Assembly (NCBI GenBank): GCA_002105175.1
Contig: MCGE01000001.1
Location: 3,100,001-3,164,000 of the forward strand
DNA: 64,000 nucleotides
Source: Absidia repens
Lineage: Eukaryota; Mucoromycota; Mucoromycetes; Mucorales; Cunninghamellaceae
Reading direction: 5' to 3'
Position 1 is the stretch's first letter. Each line of letters starts with the position of its first letter. Below the pieces are notes generated by a model. That model searched no databases, was not told the origin of the DNA, and saw nothing but the letters and a program-made list of their open reading frames with translations. The position numbers were made by a program, and so were the translations under genes. Positions 1 to 11,228 of the stretch are shown in pieces.

Positions 1-1527
1 TCCACACATTGTGATGAGTTTCGTCCTTTCACCGGTCGATCTTTCGTCAGTAATGATGGTCGTTGTATATTAATACTGTTATACAGCACTTCTTCTTTTT
101 GTTGTTTGGAAGCCCTAGGAGGTGATATTCTAGAGACTGATTTGATGGTACTTGATGATGGTGAGGCGGTTTGTTCTGATGTCGATATTGTTGTTTCGTC
201 TTCCTCCCCACTATTGGTTGACTTTTTGTTGATCGGTAATGGAATACGTGTAGTGGATGGATTGGTAGAGGATGTGGTGCTACTATGCCTCGGTGATGGT
301 TTTGGACCCCACGCGACGAATTGACAAGGAATTGTTGTTGTTTCGTCTTTGTCCATGCACTAAATTGAAAAGAAAAAAAAAAAAGAAAAAAGAAATAAAT
401 GACTATGATCAATGTTACATATATATATATTGTATTAGTATTACCTTCAATGCATCCCTTTTTTCCAAAGGATCCTGTGATAGAAAAGGATCAAATTCCA
501 CCAATTGTCGATTTGCTTTTCCGTTCAAGAGGTCCGAGTCCCATGCCCCTGTGGATGACTTTGCAATAAAAGATGAGATCATGGAGGCTGGTCGTTGAAC
601 ATCTTGTTTTCTTGGCGCAATGGGTATCGCTGTTGATTCATGTGAGTCGAGATCCAACCAATTTGTAGCAGTTGCTTGTCGTTGAAGTGGTCGTCGCCTT
701 TGAGAACTTGTTCCATCGTTTGAAGATAAATGCCGGATCCTCCGAGGTTTGGTGGAATGTATTGGGAGTGATGAAGCAGCGTCAGGTTCAGATCGTGGCA
801 CGTGAGAGGATAAGTGGATAGAAGATGATTTTGGGGTAGGTAATCTTGTAGGAGTGTTTGGTAGTTTTTGAGAAAGGCACACCCCACCTGCATTCATTGA
901 TATATCAGTAGATCCCAAACTAGTGTGACGTCGCCTGGTTTGTTGTTGCTGTTGCTGCTGCTGTACCGCCAACTCCTTTACCACATCCTTGTCACTGTTG
1001 CTTTTCAAGGTCTTGTGGTCCTTTTTATTGAGTGGATCAAATTCCTGCAAATTCTGGTGTACTATTTCGCTGTCCAGTCCAAATTCATTGCCCAAAAAAT
1101 CAGATATTTGGTGTTTCTTATCTTCAAGTTGTATATACGTGTCGGTTTTGTCGTTGAATCCATTCAATTCTTCATCCCTATTATTACTGTCTCCGGATTG
1201 CATATCATTTGTGGTGGTCGTCTTCATAGTTGCCGTAGTTGCCGCAGTTGACTGACTATTCCATTGTTGTTTTGTCTCGCGTTGCAATTTCTTTTGGGAT
1301 GCTGTCAAAATCCATTGAGTATATTCATCATGAGCATTGGTGACTAGGCCATCTGAGTGTAGGGAAGTTGGTAATGGTAGTGATATAGGTGGTGAAAGTG
1401 AAGTTTGCTGTTGCTGTTGTTGTTCTTCCAATTCAGCTGTTGTCCAAAGACTATCAGTAGAAGGATGCAATAAAGAAGGGTTTTTGTCTTGTGTTTTCGT
1501 ACTGTCAAATACAGATTCATCCATCAT
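1..1527 (-). CDS. Low-complexity protein of unknown function, 3' end beyond the window
   Basis: I do not recognise this gene. Two exons are visible on the minus strand: 1527-445 and 359-1. They join in phase across an 85-nt GT-AG intron (donor at 444, acceptor AG at 361-360), and the frame stays open to the left edge, so the C-terminus is missing. The protein is rich in Gln, Ser, Thr and Asn, with three poly-Gln runs, and looks largely disordered. Two related acidic motifs stand out, EFDPLN in the middle and EFDPFLSQDP near the first exon end. They resemble the DPF/DPL-type peptides that bind endocytic adaptors, but that link is only suggestive. I chose the ATG at 1527; the frame is open a few codons upstream from a GTG at 1536. 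An ATGG|GTAAGT donor-like sequence near 1617 and a CAG just upstream of 1538 suggest a 5'-UTR intron. The transcript is divergent from the gene starting at 1925. Confidence 0.6.
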
Positions 1528-1924
1528 TACATCCACACTGTTAGTGAAAATATAAACGCAACCGTTGATCAGTAAGTAATCTTGCTTTCACCACTAAAAT
1601 TTCAAGAAACTTACCCATATAAATAATATCAAAACAAAACTACACGGTTCGAAAGGAATAGAGAGTCAGTCAATACCAAAGTGGGAAGGCAAGACTTTGA
1701 GATAAAACCACAAGCAGATAATAACAGAGAGAAAAGGATAAAGGAAAAGAGAAAAAAGAAGAAAAAAAAAAAGGCAGTCGGAGTTTATGTTCCCCTCCCG
1801 AAAAATTCGAATTGGCGGTGCCCCAGTGTTTCTCCCCCCATCGAACATTTGCTTTTTCTGGGGGATGAGGAAATTAAAAAAAAATTCCCCTTCTTCTTTC
1901 TCGTTTTTCTAACCAACTTGCAAA
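1528..1924. other. Divergent promoter region between two genes
   Basis: This 397-bp stretch separates the minus-strand low-complexity gene from the plus-strand membrane-protein gene, so it must hold both promoters. It has a purine-rich strand (about 1720-1770) and a T-rich tract just before the downstream ATG. No specific factor site is recognised. Confidence 0.4.
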
Positions 1925-2394
1925 ATGGTCACTGACAAATCCAAGCATTTATATGAAGATACTAACCTTTTGGGAAACCTTGGACAATACATGGAAACTA
2001 TCACAGAACTATCGAAAAACTATTGGGTGTTATTCAAAGATACAGTCACTCAGTTATGGCAATAGTAAGTACACGCTTCATTACCAAAATGTATTAACTC
2101 ATTCTTCCTCTTTATAATACTAGTACTGAATTCCGTCTGATGACTTATATATTCCTTGGTTTATCATTCTTTCCGATCTCGATATTTGTTTTATTTTGTA
2201 CCTGTTTGTCGTCTTTAATCCTTTTTATAGCCACTGGTATTTGGCTATTTTTTAGTGCCATTGCGTTTTTTGTGCTCTTACCGTTCTTAATTGGCTCTTT
2301 TGGTATGGCTATTGCGTTGGTCTTGGTGTATCAAGGTTATATATATTTCACCACTCCAAATACTCCATATCAGCAACACAAGGATGAAGATTGA
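1925..2394 (+). CDS. Small multi-membrane-segment protein, promethin/LDAF1-like
   Basis: Two exons, 1925-2064 and 2124-2394, are joined through a 59-nt GTAAGT...CTAG intron and give a 136-residue protein. The N-terminal 45 residues are soluble and helix-prone. They are followed by about 75 residues of nearly continuous hydrophobic sequence with Pro and Gly breaks (around FFPISIF, LLPFLIGSFG), then a short polar tail ending KDED. This shape, a small protein with hydrophobic hairpins and short charged ends, is that of the promethin/LDAF1/Ldo16 family, which works with seipin at ER-lipid droplet contact sites. The assignment rests on architecture and general resemblance, not on a diagnostic motif. 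An alternative is an unrelated ER or vacuolar membrane protein. The coding length is an exact multiple of three, and the splice sites are canonical. Confidence 0.5.
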
Positions 2395-3598
2395 ATATAT
2401 ATATATAGCTCACCTCCCATACACCCCCCTTACCCGAGCGATTAGGAACCAACCCAGTTCCTCACTCCTCAATATATACTTACCTTTTTATATCTTATTT
2501 ATATATTTATCCAAATTCTTCTTAAATCTATTGTATATTATATTTGTGTTACTTTCCCCTTCTTCCCTTTACTCCCTTTACTAGTATTCTCTCACTTTTA
2601 TCTTGATTTAAACTTCAAATAAATAAAACTCTCTATTCTTTATTAAAATAAAAAAAAATAGTCAATAGGATGATCACTGCTGAAATCAAAATTGCAGGAT
2701 GATGACGGTGATACCTTAATTGTCTCAGTCTTCTATTCCAGGACAATAAATAAAGTTCTTTGTTGTCTTTTGTTTAAATATTTGCTGCTTGTGTAAGGAA
2801 AAGAAATTGTGGAATGGAAGGTCGGTGATACTACTGATGAATAAGCTATATTGGGTATTGTTGTTTTTGTTTTTGTTTTTTTTGTTTTCTTTTTTACTTC
2901 CGACTCTCATCATGCTGAAGAACAATAGAAAGAGTTGGTTAGAGCGGAAGGATCTAGTTGACAATTGAAACAAAACCGATCCGCTTAAATTGCCACTATC
3001 AATTTTTTTTTTCCACTTTATTGAAACTCAGGGGTAAATTTTGCTTTAACCTTTTTATTCAAAAACGTGGTTTTGACCTGAGCCGATGCCCCACGTCCTT
3101 ATTTTAGACCAATGTTAAAAAAGAAGTAAAATGCATTTCATCTATCATTTTAAATCAATAAAGCGAAAAAGGAATTGATTTGACGAAGATCGTTAATTCA
3201 ACCATTGTAAGTACAATAAGTGGCGGCAAGTTTTTGGTAGATCCACCAACCCCTGTCTCTCTTTACATCCGAGAGTTTCGAGCCGTTTTAGCCTCTATGA
3301 TATATACTTTCATTAGGAAAATCCTTGTTTGATCGAAACCACGTTTTGACCGAGTTCTTTACCACATGACGATGATTTTACGCCTTTAAATTTCATTTAT
3401 AAAGAAAACTTTTTTTCCTGCAATTTTTTTTTCTTCTTTTCCCTCCCCTTTCTTTTTTTCTTTTTCTTTTTTTGTCCTCTCTTTGTTTTTTGTTACTTTT
3501 CCTTTTACTTTTTTTACTTCCTTTTACACAACATCCATATAAAAGATCGTCTTTTTCTTTAGTACCTTTTACGTATTTCACTCATTTTCCTTTCACCT
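2395..3598. other. Intergenic region, AT-rich
   Basis: It holds the 3' UTR of the upstream gene (AATAAA-type signals near 2620-2640), then 900 bp without a convincing gene. A minus-strand open frame at 2725-2973 is Lys/Asn-rich low complexity and is not supported. Two copies of a short inverted motif occur (AAACCACGTTTT-like, near 3062 and 3337). The last 200 bp before the next ATG are strongly pyrimidine-rich, as is usual for promoters in this window. Confidence 0.4.
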
Positions 3599-4283
3599 AT
3601 GACCTTGACGGACCAACTATCATCACCAGTAACCATCAATCATCTATCACTCTTTCGATCAAAAAGTACAGGCACTATGCAGCACGTGCCTCGTCGTCTA
3701 AGCTCGGGATCAGCATGCGAAACCTGCCGACGCCGAAAAACAAAATGTGATGGCGGTCAACCTTGCGCTTTTTGTGCATCCAATCGTATTGAATGCATAC
3801 ATCGTCCTAGTCGAAGAAAAAGATCATCACCTAAGTACTCGTCTAAACCCATTTTGGATACTCGATATCACCATTATCATCATCATCATCATCATCATCA
3901 TCCATCCTCATCCTCATCAGCTTCATCTTCATCTTGGTCATCATTACCTAATTCACCCCCTTCTTCTGCTTCTTCCGCCTCTCCTCCACCACCACCCCTT
4001 TTGCCTCCATTTGTGACAAAACATCACCATTCTCCAGCTTTGATTAAACAAATAAGTTGTCCATCTCTTTTTAGAAATTCCGACAAAATAAAAGAAATGC
4101 CTAGCATGATGGGTAAGTGATATTTTTACCATAATACTTTAAACATCATTACTAATTGACAATCGTTTATTAGATCAATTATCTTGTCGAACATTCTCTT
4201 CTGTAGCATTGGCTGCTTCTGAAAACAAAAAGGTCTTTCCTGTATATCACTTACACTCTGATTTTGAACACTCTCCATATTGA
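3599..4283 (+). CDS. Zn(II)2Cys6 fungal-type transcription factor
   Basis: Exon 1 (3599-4112) encodes a complete Zn2C6 binuclear cluster at about residues 40-66. The pattern is C-x2-C-x6-C-x5-C-x2-C-x6-C, starting ACETCRRRKTKCD, with the usual basic loop after the second Cys. Such domains bind CGG-type half sites in DNA. After it come a basic patch (RRKRS), eight consecutive His residues, and long Ser/Pro-rich runs. A second exon begins at 4174 after a 61-nt intron and runs in frame to a TGA at 4281-4283, giving about 207 residues. An alternative start is the ATG at 3677. Alternatively exon 2 is spliced from a GTATAT donor near 4242 to 4757, making one protein of about 618 residues with the next entry. 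The join is in phase, but the intron would be about 515 nt, far longer than its neighbours. The zinc cluster itself is certain; the gene's 3' end is not. Confidence 0.75.
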
Positions 4284-4756
4284 ACTCGATCCTCTTTCTT
4301 TTTTTTTTTTTTTATGCCCTCATTATACTATATATCATGTATGTCCTACGCTCATTTTTATCTTTATGGTTTTATTATGCTCTATATTATATATATATAT
4401 ATATATTTATATATATAATGACTATTCTTCTTTACTGATGATCCCTATCCACTCCAGTCGTCCTTTCATTTATTCGTATCACTCATATTCTTCTTTATCA
4501 CGTTTTCATGGAAATAAAATAGCTTTTTTTTATCCTTCGATTATTTGATTTGTGTACTCACATAATTGTTCTATAGAGGGAAGTATTTTAATCTTTTGTT
4601 TTTATGTTTGTATATGAAAATTATGATTTAAACGTGTATCACTTTTGTTAGAAATATTTTGTGCAAAACAGGTACTCCGACAGTGGATTTTTTACAGTCG
4701 GAGAAGATTTTCTTTTATTTTGCTCAATTCCTTTTTTTTTGTTCCCTTCACCTCAG

Positions 4757-6425
4757 ATGGATGCTAATACGGTACTTAATGGAACGGTGCGACTTAGAAA
4801 AGGTAATCAACCACGAATAAAGAACAAATTGATTCTTATTGATTTAACTTATATACTAATATTTTGATTGTAACATTTGGCTTTGACATAGGCTCAACAT
4901 GGCGTGGTCAACACGATCTTGAAGGTGCGTAGTAAAATCAATGTTCAACTTGAACAACTCAACTCAACTATCTCTCTTCCTTCTCTCTTGTGTATATTAT
5001 ACTAGATCTATCGCTTGTCAAACATACTACGAATTCAAAAGACTGTGGGTTACATAAAGTCTCTTTTACTGTGGAATCCGTCATCCCACTTCATACTGTT
5101 AAGCTTTATTCACTAACAAGTCAACGATATTATGCGTAAGTAGCACTAATGATATATATATATATGTATATAGGACTGGTGCCGTCATACTGAAAGTCCT
5201 GAATTTTATTTTATTTACAGATTCACAAAGTCATCCATCCTCTCAGATTTTTTATCACAAGTATACAACCCCATGTCTATCTACCAACAACCAAAATATG
5301 CTTTGCTAATATGCATACGGAACAATGGACTCATCCCAGCAAATCCCTTTGATGGTATGTAAAGAAAATAACGCCAGATTCTATCTCACATTTCTTCTCC
5401 TTCTTGTAGATAACGAAATTGTATACCCTCTGGCAAAGGAATCATACATGCTATTGATCGGTCGAAAATTTGACGAACATTCGCAAGGATCCATATCACT
5501 ACAGGTTTTTGGCCAAGTACTTCGTGATCGATTTGACTACCCGAACTTTTACAACCTCTCTAATGATCACAATATCAAACCGGTACCATCGTTTACGTTC
5601 GGAGACAACAGCAGTGAATCCAACATCAACCACGGTGACGTTTCAAGTCCTGACATGACTGAATCTATTCTACAATCTTATCGACCTGATCTTTTCTCAA
5701 AGTCAAAGCAACTTCAGCAGCATCATGAACAACAAAATCAGCATACTGGATCAAGTTATATATATCATCATCAACGACAACAATCATGGAAATCTTTATT
5801 GAAAAAGGATATGGATCGGTTAGGGAAACTGGATCAACTTCGTGATGAATCTAGGCGGAACAGGCCAGAACGAAAATTGAATGTCATAAAACGGAAACTT
5901 ATACCGCATCGAAAAAATGGCAACATGGGACTCCAACCACCACCACCACCTCTTCCGTCAACATTGGAAAAATCGGCTTCAGCGTCATCCTTACTTCCTT
6001 CTGCAGATTTAAAACGACAACCGTCTTTACCAACTAATCCAATATCGGCGTCGAAAAGCAATATACCAGCATCATTACAGCAATCCAGTTCCGAATCATC
6101 TTGCCATGACACCAACAAGAAACAGCTAAAATCTGCGATTTGGTCCAAACTTCTACAGGATGGTCATGACAAGAAGTCCGAAGACACAAAACAACTATAT
6201 CATTGTATATATCAAAGTATGCAATATGCTCTCGTAAGTTTGCGAAAAAAAAAAAAAAAAAAAAAACGGAATGGAATTGCCGATTTAATTAATACCACTC
6301 TTTATTATTATTATTAGAGAAAATCATTCAAGACCAATCTTTTGGACTATCAATTGATGGATTCGCTGATAGATAGTCATATTCATTTTTACAGTAGTTT
6401 AGAATTACCAAATACTTTTTCATAA
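4757..6425 (+). CDS. Six-exon protein of unknown function, possibly the C-terminal part of the Zn2Cys6 factor
   Basis: Exons 4757-4802, 4892-4924, 5006-5135, 5221-5354, 5410-6233 and 6318-6425 all have canonical borders and sum to 1275 nt (424 residues). The first 170 residues look globular (for example YNPMSIYQQPKYALL and YMLLIGRKFDEHSQGS). The remainder is Gln/Ser/Pro-rich with a polyproline run and basic patches, ending in a short helical exon. I recognise no family. The ATG at 4757 directly follows a pyrimidine tract plus CAG, so it could be either a true start or an internal exon spliced onto the upstream zinc-cluster exons; the phase fits. If separate, its promoter would lie in 4284-4756, which also has an AATAAA-like site near 4512. 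A poly(A) run of 22 lies inside the last intron. Confidence 0.6.
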
Positions 6426-7070
6426 TAAAAATTCCATATCATTGCCTTATTTAGCCTTCTGTATTTTTTTTTTTTTGTGCTATGTTGTGTTGTATGGTGC
6501 TATGGTTGTAGCGGGGTTGGGGATACTCCAAATTCCAAAACGAAGGACCTATCCAATCTATACATGAAATAAAAACATCGTACTCGCTGTTTTAGCTTTT
6601 TACTCTTTACTTGTATTATGTCACTGTACAGATCACTACTTTCATCACCTTATCGATTCATATTGTTCCAGTTTGCTACTGAATGTATGTAGTATGTCGT
6701 AAAATCATTATTTATTCACAGCTTTGAACAAGTGCACGTCTGTTTTTTTCAATTACAGCATACATAAAATATGTGAGAAAATACAAACTCTTTTGTTTGA
6801 GATTTACCAACGCATTAGATTCAGACTTTTTATGCGTCCTTTACTGTTATGTTTTTTAAAAAAAAATCACACAAAGAATTCCTCTTGACCCTATTTTTAA
6901 TGGATGATTGAGCATTTAGTCGATTATCGTCGACTTAGTCTCAAACCTCTGTTTTTGGCACAAACAAACCTATCTTCTTTTTTTATTACATGCATATATA
7001 TAGTGTAGATTACCCATTCGACTATCAAATAATCATAAGAGAGATTGATACAGTAGTAATAGGACAAGAA
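6426..7070. other. Intergenic region without a gene
   Basis: It contains the 3' UTR of the preceding gene (AATAAA near 6425 and 6566) followed by AT-rich DNA. I see no open frame with protein character, no RNA gene and no repeat of note. Confidence 0.4.
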
Positions 7071-8000
7071 ATATTTTATTTATATACAGATATAACATAC
7101 GACAACCAATACAAAGCTAATCTAATAACAAAATCATAACAACTATCTGAAGATGAGACTATTAAGAAGAGGTGTGGTGAGTGGAGAATAATTTATCCGG
7201 GGTTGAATTGGCGTAGAATAAATATAAGGTAGGTTAGACTAGTCCCAAGTAAAGAGGGTAAGCTATTCTACGATAAATAACAAACTATTCCACAGTGAAG
7301 GGAGTAATCTAAATTAGGCCGACTGGATCCATGTTTAGTCCAAATACACCACGTTGCTGATGTTGAGTGGTGGTAATTACCGTAAACTCGTCCCCAAGTT
7401 ACAACTTTGCCGATTCTGGAAACTGTAAACGGATGGTAAAGTTGTTATGATGATAATGTTGCATGGTGACGGTGCTCTTTTTGAGAAGAGAGTCATCACT
7501 CTGTGTCGCTTTGAAAAAAAGGAGGGAACCGTCACGTCGCCGCTGTTAAATGGTGACAGTTGTTTTTGAAAAAAACAAAAAAAAAAAACAAACTCTATCA
7601 TGCTAATGATGTTGCATGGTGGTGATATATTATAAAATACAAAAGAAGTAAAAAGAACAAGAAAGAAGTTTCCGTTTCGTATCCTCCAAAAAAAATAGTT
7701 TCAAATCCCGCCCACGTGAATATTTATTTACTCCCGTTTTATATTTTTTCGTCTCTCTTTCCTTTCAATTTCTTTATTTTTCCTTCCCTTTTTTCCTTAT
7801 CATTCAACTTTTTTGAGATTATGGCGATCTTAGATTAGTGTCAGGACTAGTTTAGAAGCGTTTTCAGATCAGGGATTACAACTTGCATGAGGAACCCCTT
7901 TCATTTTGGATCTTGGATCTGAGGGCGCCATGAGTTGGCTTTTTGGTTCCTCCATTAGCGTAGTTTAGTGTTAGATCGTATCCACTTTTGAATAAAATAT
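7071..8000 (+). repeat. Dispersed inverted-repeat element, copy B (core)
   Basis: The element starts ATATTTTATT and ends AATAAAATAT, so the ends are inverted repeats. Inside are the family hallmarks in order: a GGTAAGCTATTC block near 7259, the CCCGCCCACGTGAA block near 7707, and the highly conserved region at about 7825-7935 (GATTACAACTTGCATGAGG, CCCTTTCATTTTGGATC). It has no coding capacity. Homology with other copies continues to about 8336 (see the extension). The structure fits a non-autonomous DNA transposon (MITE-like), but no transposase is seen and no target duplication was established. Confidence 0.65.
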
Positions 8001-8336
8001 GTATTTTTTTATTTAATTCAATGAAACTTATGTCCCATTTGTATCTCTCATGTCTTGTGCTATATATTCTTGTTTTTTACTACATTACCACCTTTGATTG
8101 ATTTTGACCGTTGTTACAGTATGCTTCAATAAAAAATATACTTCAGTCATTCTCCCTCCTTGTACAGTACAGTACAAGGTATTATACCCATTTCCACAAT
8201 TACCCTTTTAGATTAGCGCTGGTCACTCTTCACCAGTTCTCCCGTTAGTCTCCTTCACGCTACATCCAAAAACTCCCTTGTTATAATGAGCCTCTCGCGC
8301 TTAGTTTAGCATTGACCATATTGCTTTAATAAAATA
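8001..8336 (+). repeat. Extension of dispersed element copy B
   Basis: This segment is shared with the copies at 49 kb, 33 kb and 63 kb. It includes CTCTCATGTCTTGTGC near 8047, a TGTACAGTACAGTACA stretch near 8161, and a second terminal AATAAAATAT near 8327. The outer end may be the true end of a longer form of the element. Confidence 0.5.
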
Positions 8337-9074
8337 TGTCCAATTTTATAGCCATCCTTTGATTCATTGAATTGCTGTGCCACCAATATGCTAGGATATA
8401 ATATAAAGCCGAAAATAAACCACGATTCTTCTACCAGCCACCAATACTACAGAAATGTTATGTGTGTATAATGATAGCTGATCAGTTTGAGTCCAAAATA
8501 GTCAAAAAAACAACAACTAAGAATGGGGTTGCAGAAAAAGATGATAATTTATTTTTTTAAAATTCAAGTTCACAAATAATAATAAAATAAAAGAGAGTTC
8601 TTTGTGTGTGGATATTATAAATAAAAATAGAATCGCTAAGAGTGGTATAAAAACTATGTACAACTATCCAGGGGTGCAAGTGACGGATTGATCTGTGAGC
8701 TTGCACTTATCTGGTAAGTGTGTTTGTCTGGGGGAAATGGATAGAAATAGATGAAAGGGAAATAATAACGCTAATAATGATGATGGTTGGGATAGTAAAA
8801 GATGGTTAGGGAAGATGTAAGATGGTAGCGGGGAAATGTGATTGGGAATAGCTAAAGATGTAATGACAGTAAGCTAGTAAATGAAAAGCGCTGATTGACT
8901 GAGAAATGGGCATTGGGCTAGCAATGCCACATAAATGAGAGGCTAGGGTGTAATAAATGGACTATGGCCAATTGTCTGATTATCTTTACACTCGCAATAT
9001 CAAAATACGAATCTGAAAAAATAATAAAAATGGGCAAATAAGCAAAGGGGAAGTCCAAAAATAAACTGAGAGAG

Positions 9075-9111
<37 letters not shown>

Positions 9112-9621
9112 ATGATATTGTTTTTTAAAGGAATTGTTCCAACCATTCATCGTAATCGCACTTCCACACATAAACACACGCCCCATATATACCGGCCACC
9201 CCACACACAAACATGATCCAGCTACGCTATTCTAAAGAGACTAAACTAATGGCGATCTGACTAATTACTACAATATGGCAAGGAGATAGACTAAGGGCGA
9301 TCTGACTAACTCTACAATAAAATAGGGGAATGAATGTAAGCGAGGAGATGGTGAATGTCGTTATCGTTGGCAAGAGTGTACGTAATTGTTGTGGAGATAG
9401 TGAAATGAAGAGACAAAAGTAATGGACAGATAAATAAGAGGAAAACAAAACAAGAAGAAAGGGACGATTAAAAAGGAGGGGAATGGGAACAATAAAAGAG
9501 AAAAGAAAAATAAGGTGTGAAGGGAAGGGGAGCGGAAAAAAGGAGCCAATAGTAGCGCAAGCGGCGATTGAATATTTCAGCTGGAAATATATACTACTTT
9601 TTAACCTTAAAGAAAATGTAA
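8337..9621. other. Gene-free region with homopolymer and small tandem repeat
   Basis: No gene is supported. It holds a long A run (about 9080-9106) and a short imperfect tandem duplication of GGCGATCTGACTAA at about 9250 and 9298. Several purine-rich stretches give spurious hydrophobic open frames on the minus strand. Confidence 0.4.
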
Positions 9622-9703
9622 GCAGACTTGGCAGAGTGGTCTAATGCGCTAGAATCAGGATCTAGTCACTTCGGTGGCGGGAGTTCGAATCTCCCAGTCT
9701 GCA
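9622..9703 (+). tRNA. tRNA-Leu (anticodon CAG)
   Basis: The 82-nt gene has a 7-bp acceptor stem (GCAGACT at 9622-9628 with AGTCTGC at 9696-9702), discriminator A at 9703, an A-box-like D arm (GGCAGAGTGGTCTAA), and a B box GAGTTCGAATCTC forming the T arm. The anticodon stem CTAGA/TCTAG closes the loop ATCAGGA, giving anticodon CAG, which reads CUG as leucine. The extended variable arm (TCACTTCGGTGGCG) is the class II shape expected for leucine. No intron is needed. The gene lies directly upstream of the LTR nest, a common setting for Ty3-type insertions. Confidence 0.93.
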
Positions 9704-9829
9704 TAGTTTTTGGTGAACATATTGTGTTGTTGTTTTTAGTTTTTTTTTTAACGTAAGTGAGCACCAGGCCTTTTAGGCTCAAGTTCAACCTTTTGAAATG
9801 TAATAGTGAAAAATAAAATAGAACGGTAG
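9704..9829 (-). repeat. Degenerate LTR remnant
   Basis: This stretch between the tRNA and the first recognisable LTR end carries GTGAGCACCAGG followed by a degenerate AGTTCAACC. That is the same order as GTGAGCACCAGAAC...AGTCCAAC inside the intact LTRs, so it looks like a decayed LTR of the same family. Its boundaries are unclear. Confidence 0.4.
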
Positions 9830-9898
9830 TGTTGCGGCTAAATTTGTGATTTTAGTCCAACTGGATTGTGTTTTTGTAGGTTTTTTATGTTTTTCTGG
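9830..9898 (-). repeat. Oldest LTR, left fragment
   Basis: The segment begins TGTTGCGGCTAAATTTGTG, the 3' end of the LTR family seen on the plus strand, and stops abruptly at TTTTTCTGG, where another LTR end begins. It appears to be an LTR split by a later insertion. The matching remainder is probably at about 16900-17450. Confidence 0.65.
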
Positions 9899-9918
9899 TG
9901 TTGCGGCTAAATTTGTGG
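9899..9918 (-). repeat. Middle LTR, left fragment
   Basis: This 20-bp LTR end finishes GTGG and is immediately followed by the start of the intact element. The same LTR resumes with GTGG at 16191, so the intact element inserted here and duplicated GTGG. Confidence 0.75.
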
Positions 9919-10605
9919 TGTTGCGGCTAAATTTGTGGTTTTAGTCCAACTGGATTGTGTTTTTGTAGGTTTTTTATGTTTTTCTGGGTTAAATAGGATG
10001 TCTTGAGTGATCCTTTGGTGTAGCTTTGATCGTTTGGAGCTTTGAAAAATAATTTTCTTCCTTCGGCGGAATTTGAAATATTTTGTTCCTGAATCGGACA
10101 AAAATAGATTTGATAGTAGTGAGCACCAGAACTTTTGTAGATAAAGTCCAACTGTAGAGAAAGTTTATAAAAAATAAACTTGAAAAAGTAAAATAAAATA
10201 AAAAGAAAAGTATTGACCTTTGTTGGTTCAATAAAAATAAGTGTATAACACACAGTAAAAATAAAATAAAAAGAGGACTTGTAGTCACAAAAAAATAAGA
10301 GAAAGTTTCTATATAGACGATAGAAACAAAATAAAAATAAGACAGTGATTTGGTGGTTAAAAAACCTTTGTACTGAATTTTATAAAAAAGGTTGAGATAA
10401 ATATGTAAAAATAAATAACTAAAGAAAAAAATAAAATTGTTGCGGGGGAAGTGGAGGTATTTATACTAATCAAAAAAAGAGGCTAACTATATATGAGGGG
10501 GTGGTGCAGGACGACACTTGTCGACACTTGTCAACATCGGTCAGCATGAAAACCAGTCACTGCATAGCCAGAGGTCAGGGGATGGTCAGAGGCCGATCCT
10601 CGACA
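9919..10605 (-). repeat. 3' LTR of the intact retroelement
   Basis: A 687-bp direct repeat of 15506-16190. It carries TG/CA ends, an internal GTGAGCACCAGAAC motif at about 10117, AT-rich promoter-like DNA in the middle, and a GC-richer end near 10500-10605. It differs from the partner by an extra G at two places (near 10445 and 10498). Confidence 0.9.
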
Positions 10606-11228
10606 TCCTGGGGGCCAGGAGAAGACTGTCCTCCAGTCGTAACGCATCTTGAGAAATTGATTTATGATTTTTCGTTTCGTTTGTTGTTTGTTGTTCGGTG
10701 TTGAGGTAAGATAATATTTCAATTTCGAAATAATGTAGAGTCAGGTAAAAAGTGAGCACCAAAATAAAAGTGAGTACTGAAATATGTATATATCGTTTGT
10801 TATAATAATGTAGAGTCAGGTATCGTTTTTCGCGATCTGTAGCGTCTTCTGAGTATTGCAATTTCTTTAGATAACGTTTGATTTGATTGATCGTTCGTTC
10901 GTCCATGTTGATAATTTCTTTTGTTGTGGTAGTTGAGCTTTTTACGACGTCGCACTTGTTGGTCGCATCTTCGGGGAATTTCAATCGTTCAAGATAATAT
11001 TTGAGTTGATTAATTTTTCGTTCTTCCATCGTTGTTATTTGTCGAGTCACCAGATATGTGATTGTAGAATTCGTTAAGTGCCAAATGCGTGAGAATAGAA
11101 TGAGCACCAAATATAAATATAGAGTTTGACAGAGTATCAGTTGTGTTGTGTGTATCAGATAAAAGTAAGATAATGTGAGTTAATTTAGAGGATAGCTTTT
11201 TACGACGTCGTCCCTTTTTTGGTCGCAT

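Noticed and set aside
2725..2973. Minus-strand 82-residue open frame
   Set aside because: Lys/Asn low complexity created by T-rich DNA; no start context or domain.
3393..3581. Minus-strand Lys/Arg-rich open frame
   Set aside because: It is the complement of the pyrimidine-rich promoter of the Zn2Cys6 gene.
7377..7601. Minus-strand 74-residue frame
   Set aside because: Lies within the non-coding dispersed element and is not kept in other copies.
9907..10288. Open frames inside the LTR, repeated at 15514-15875
   Set aside because: They are LTR sequence; the frame continuing into gag from 15688 crosses the PBS, so translation from there is unlikely.
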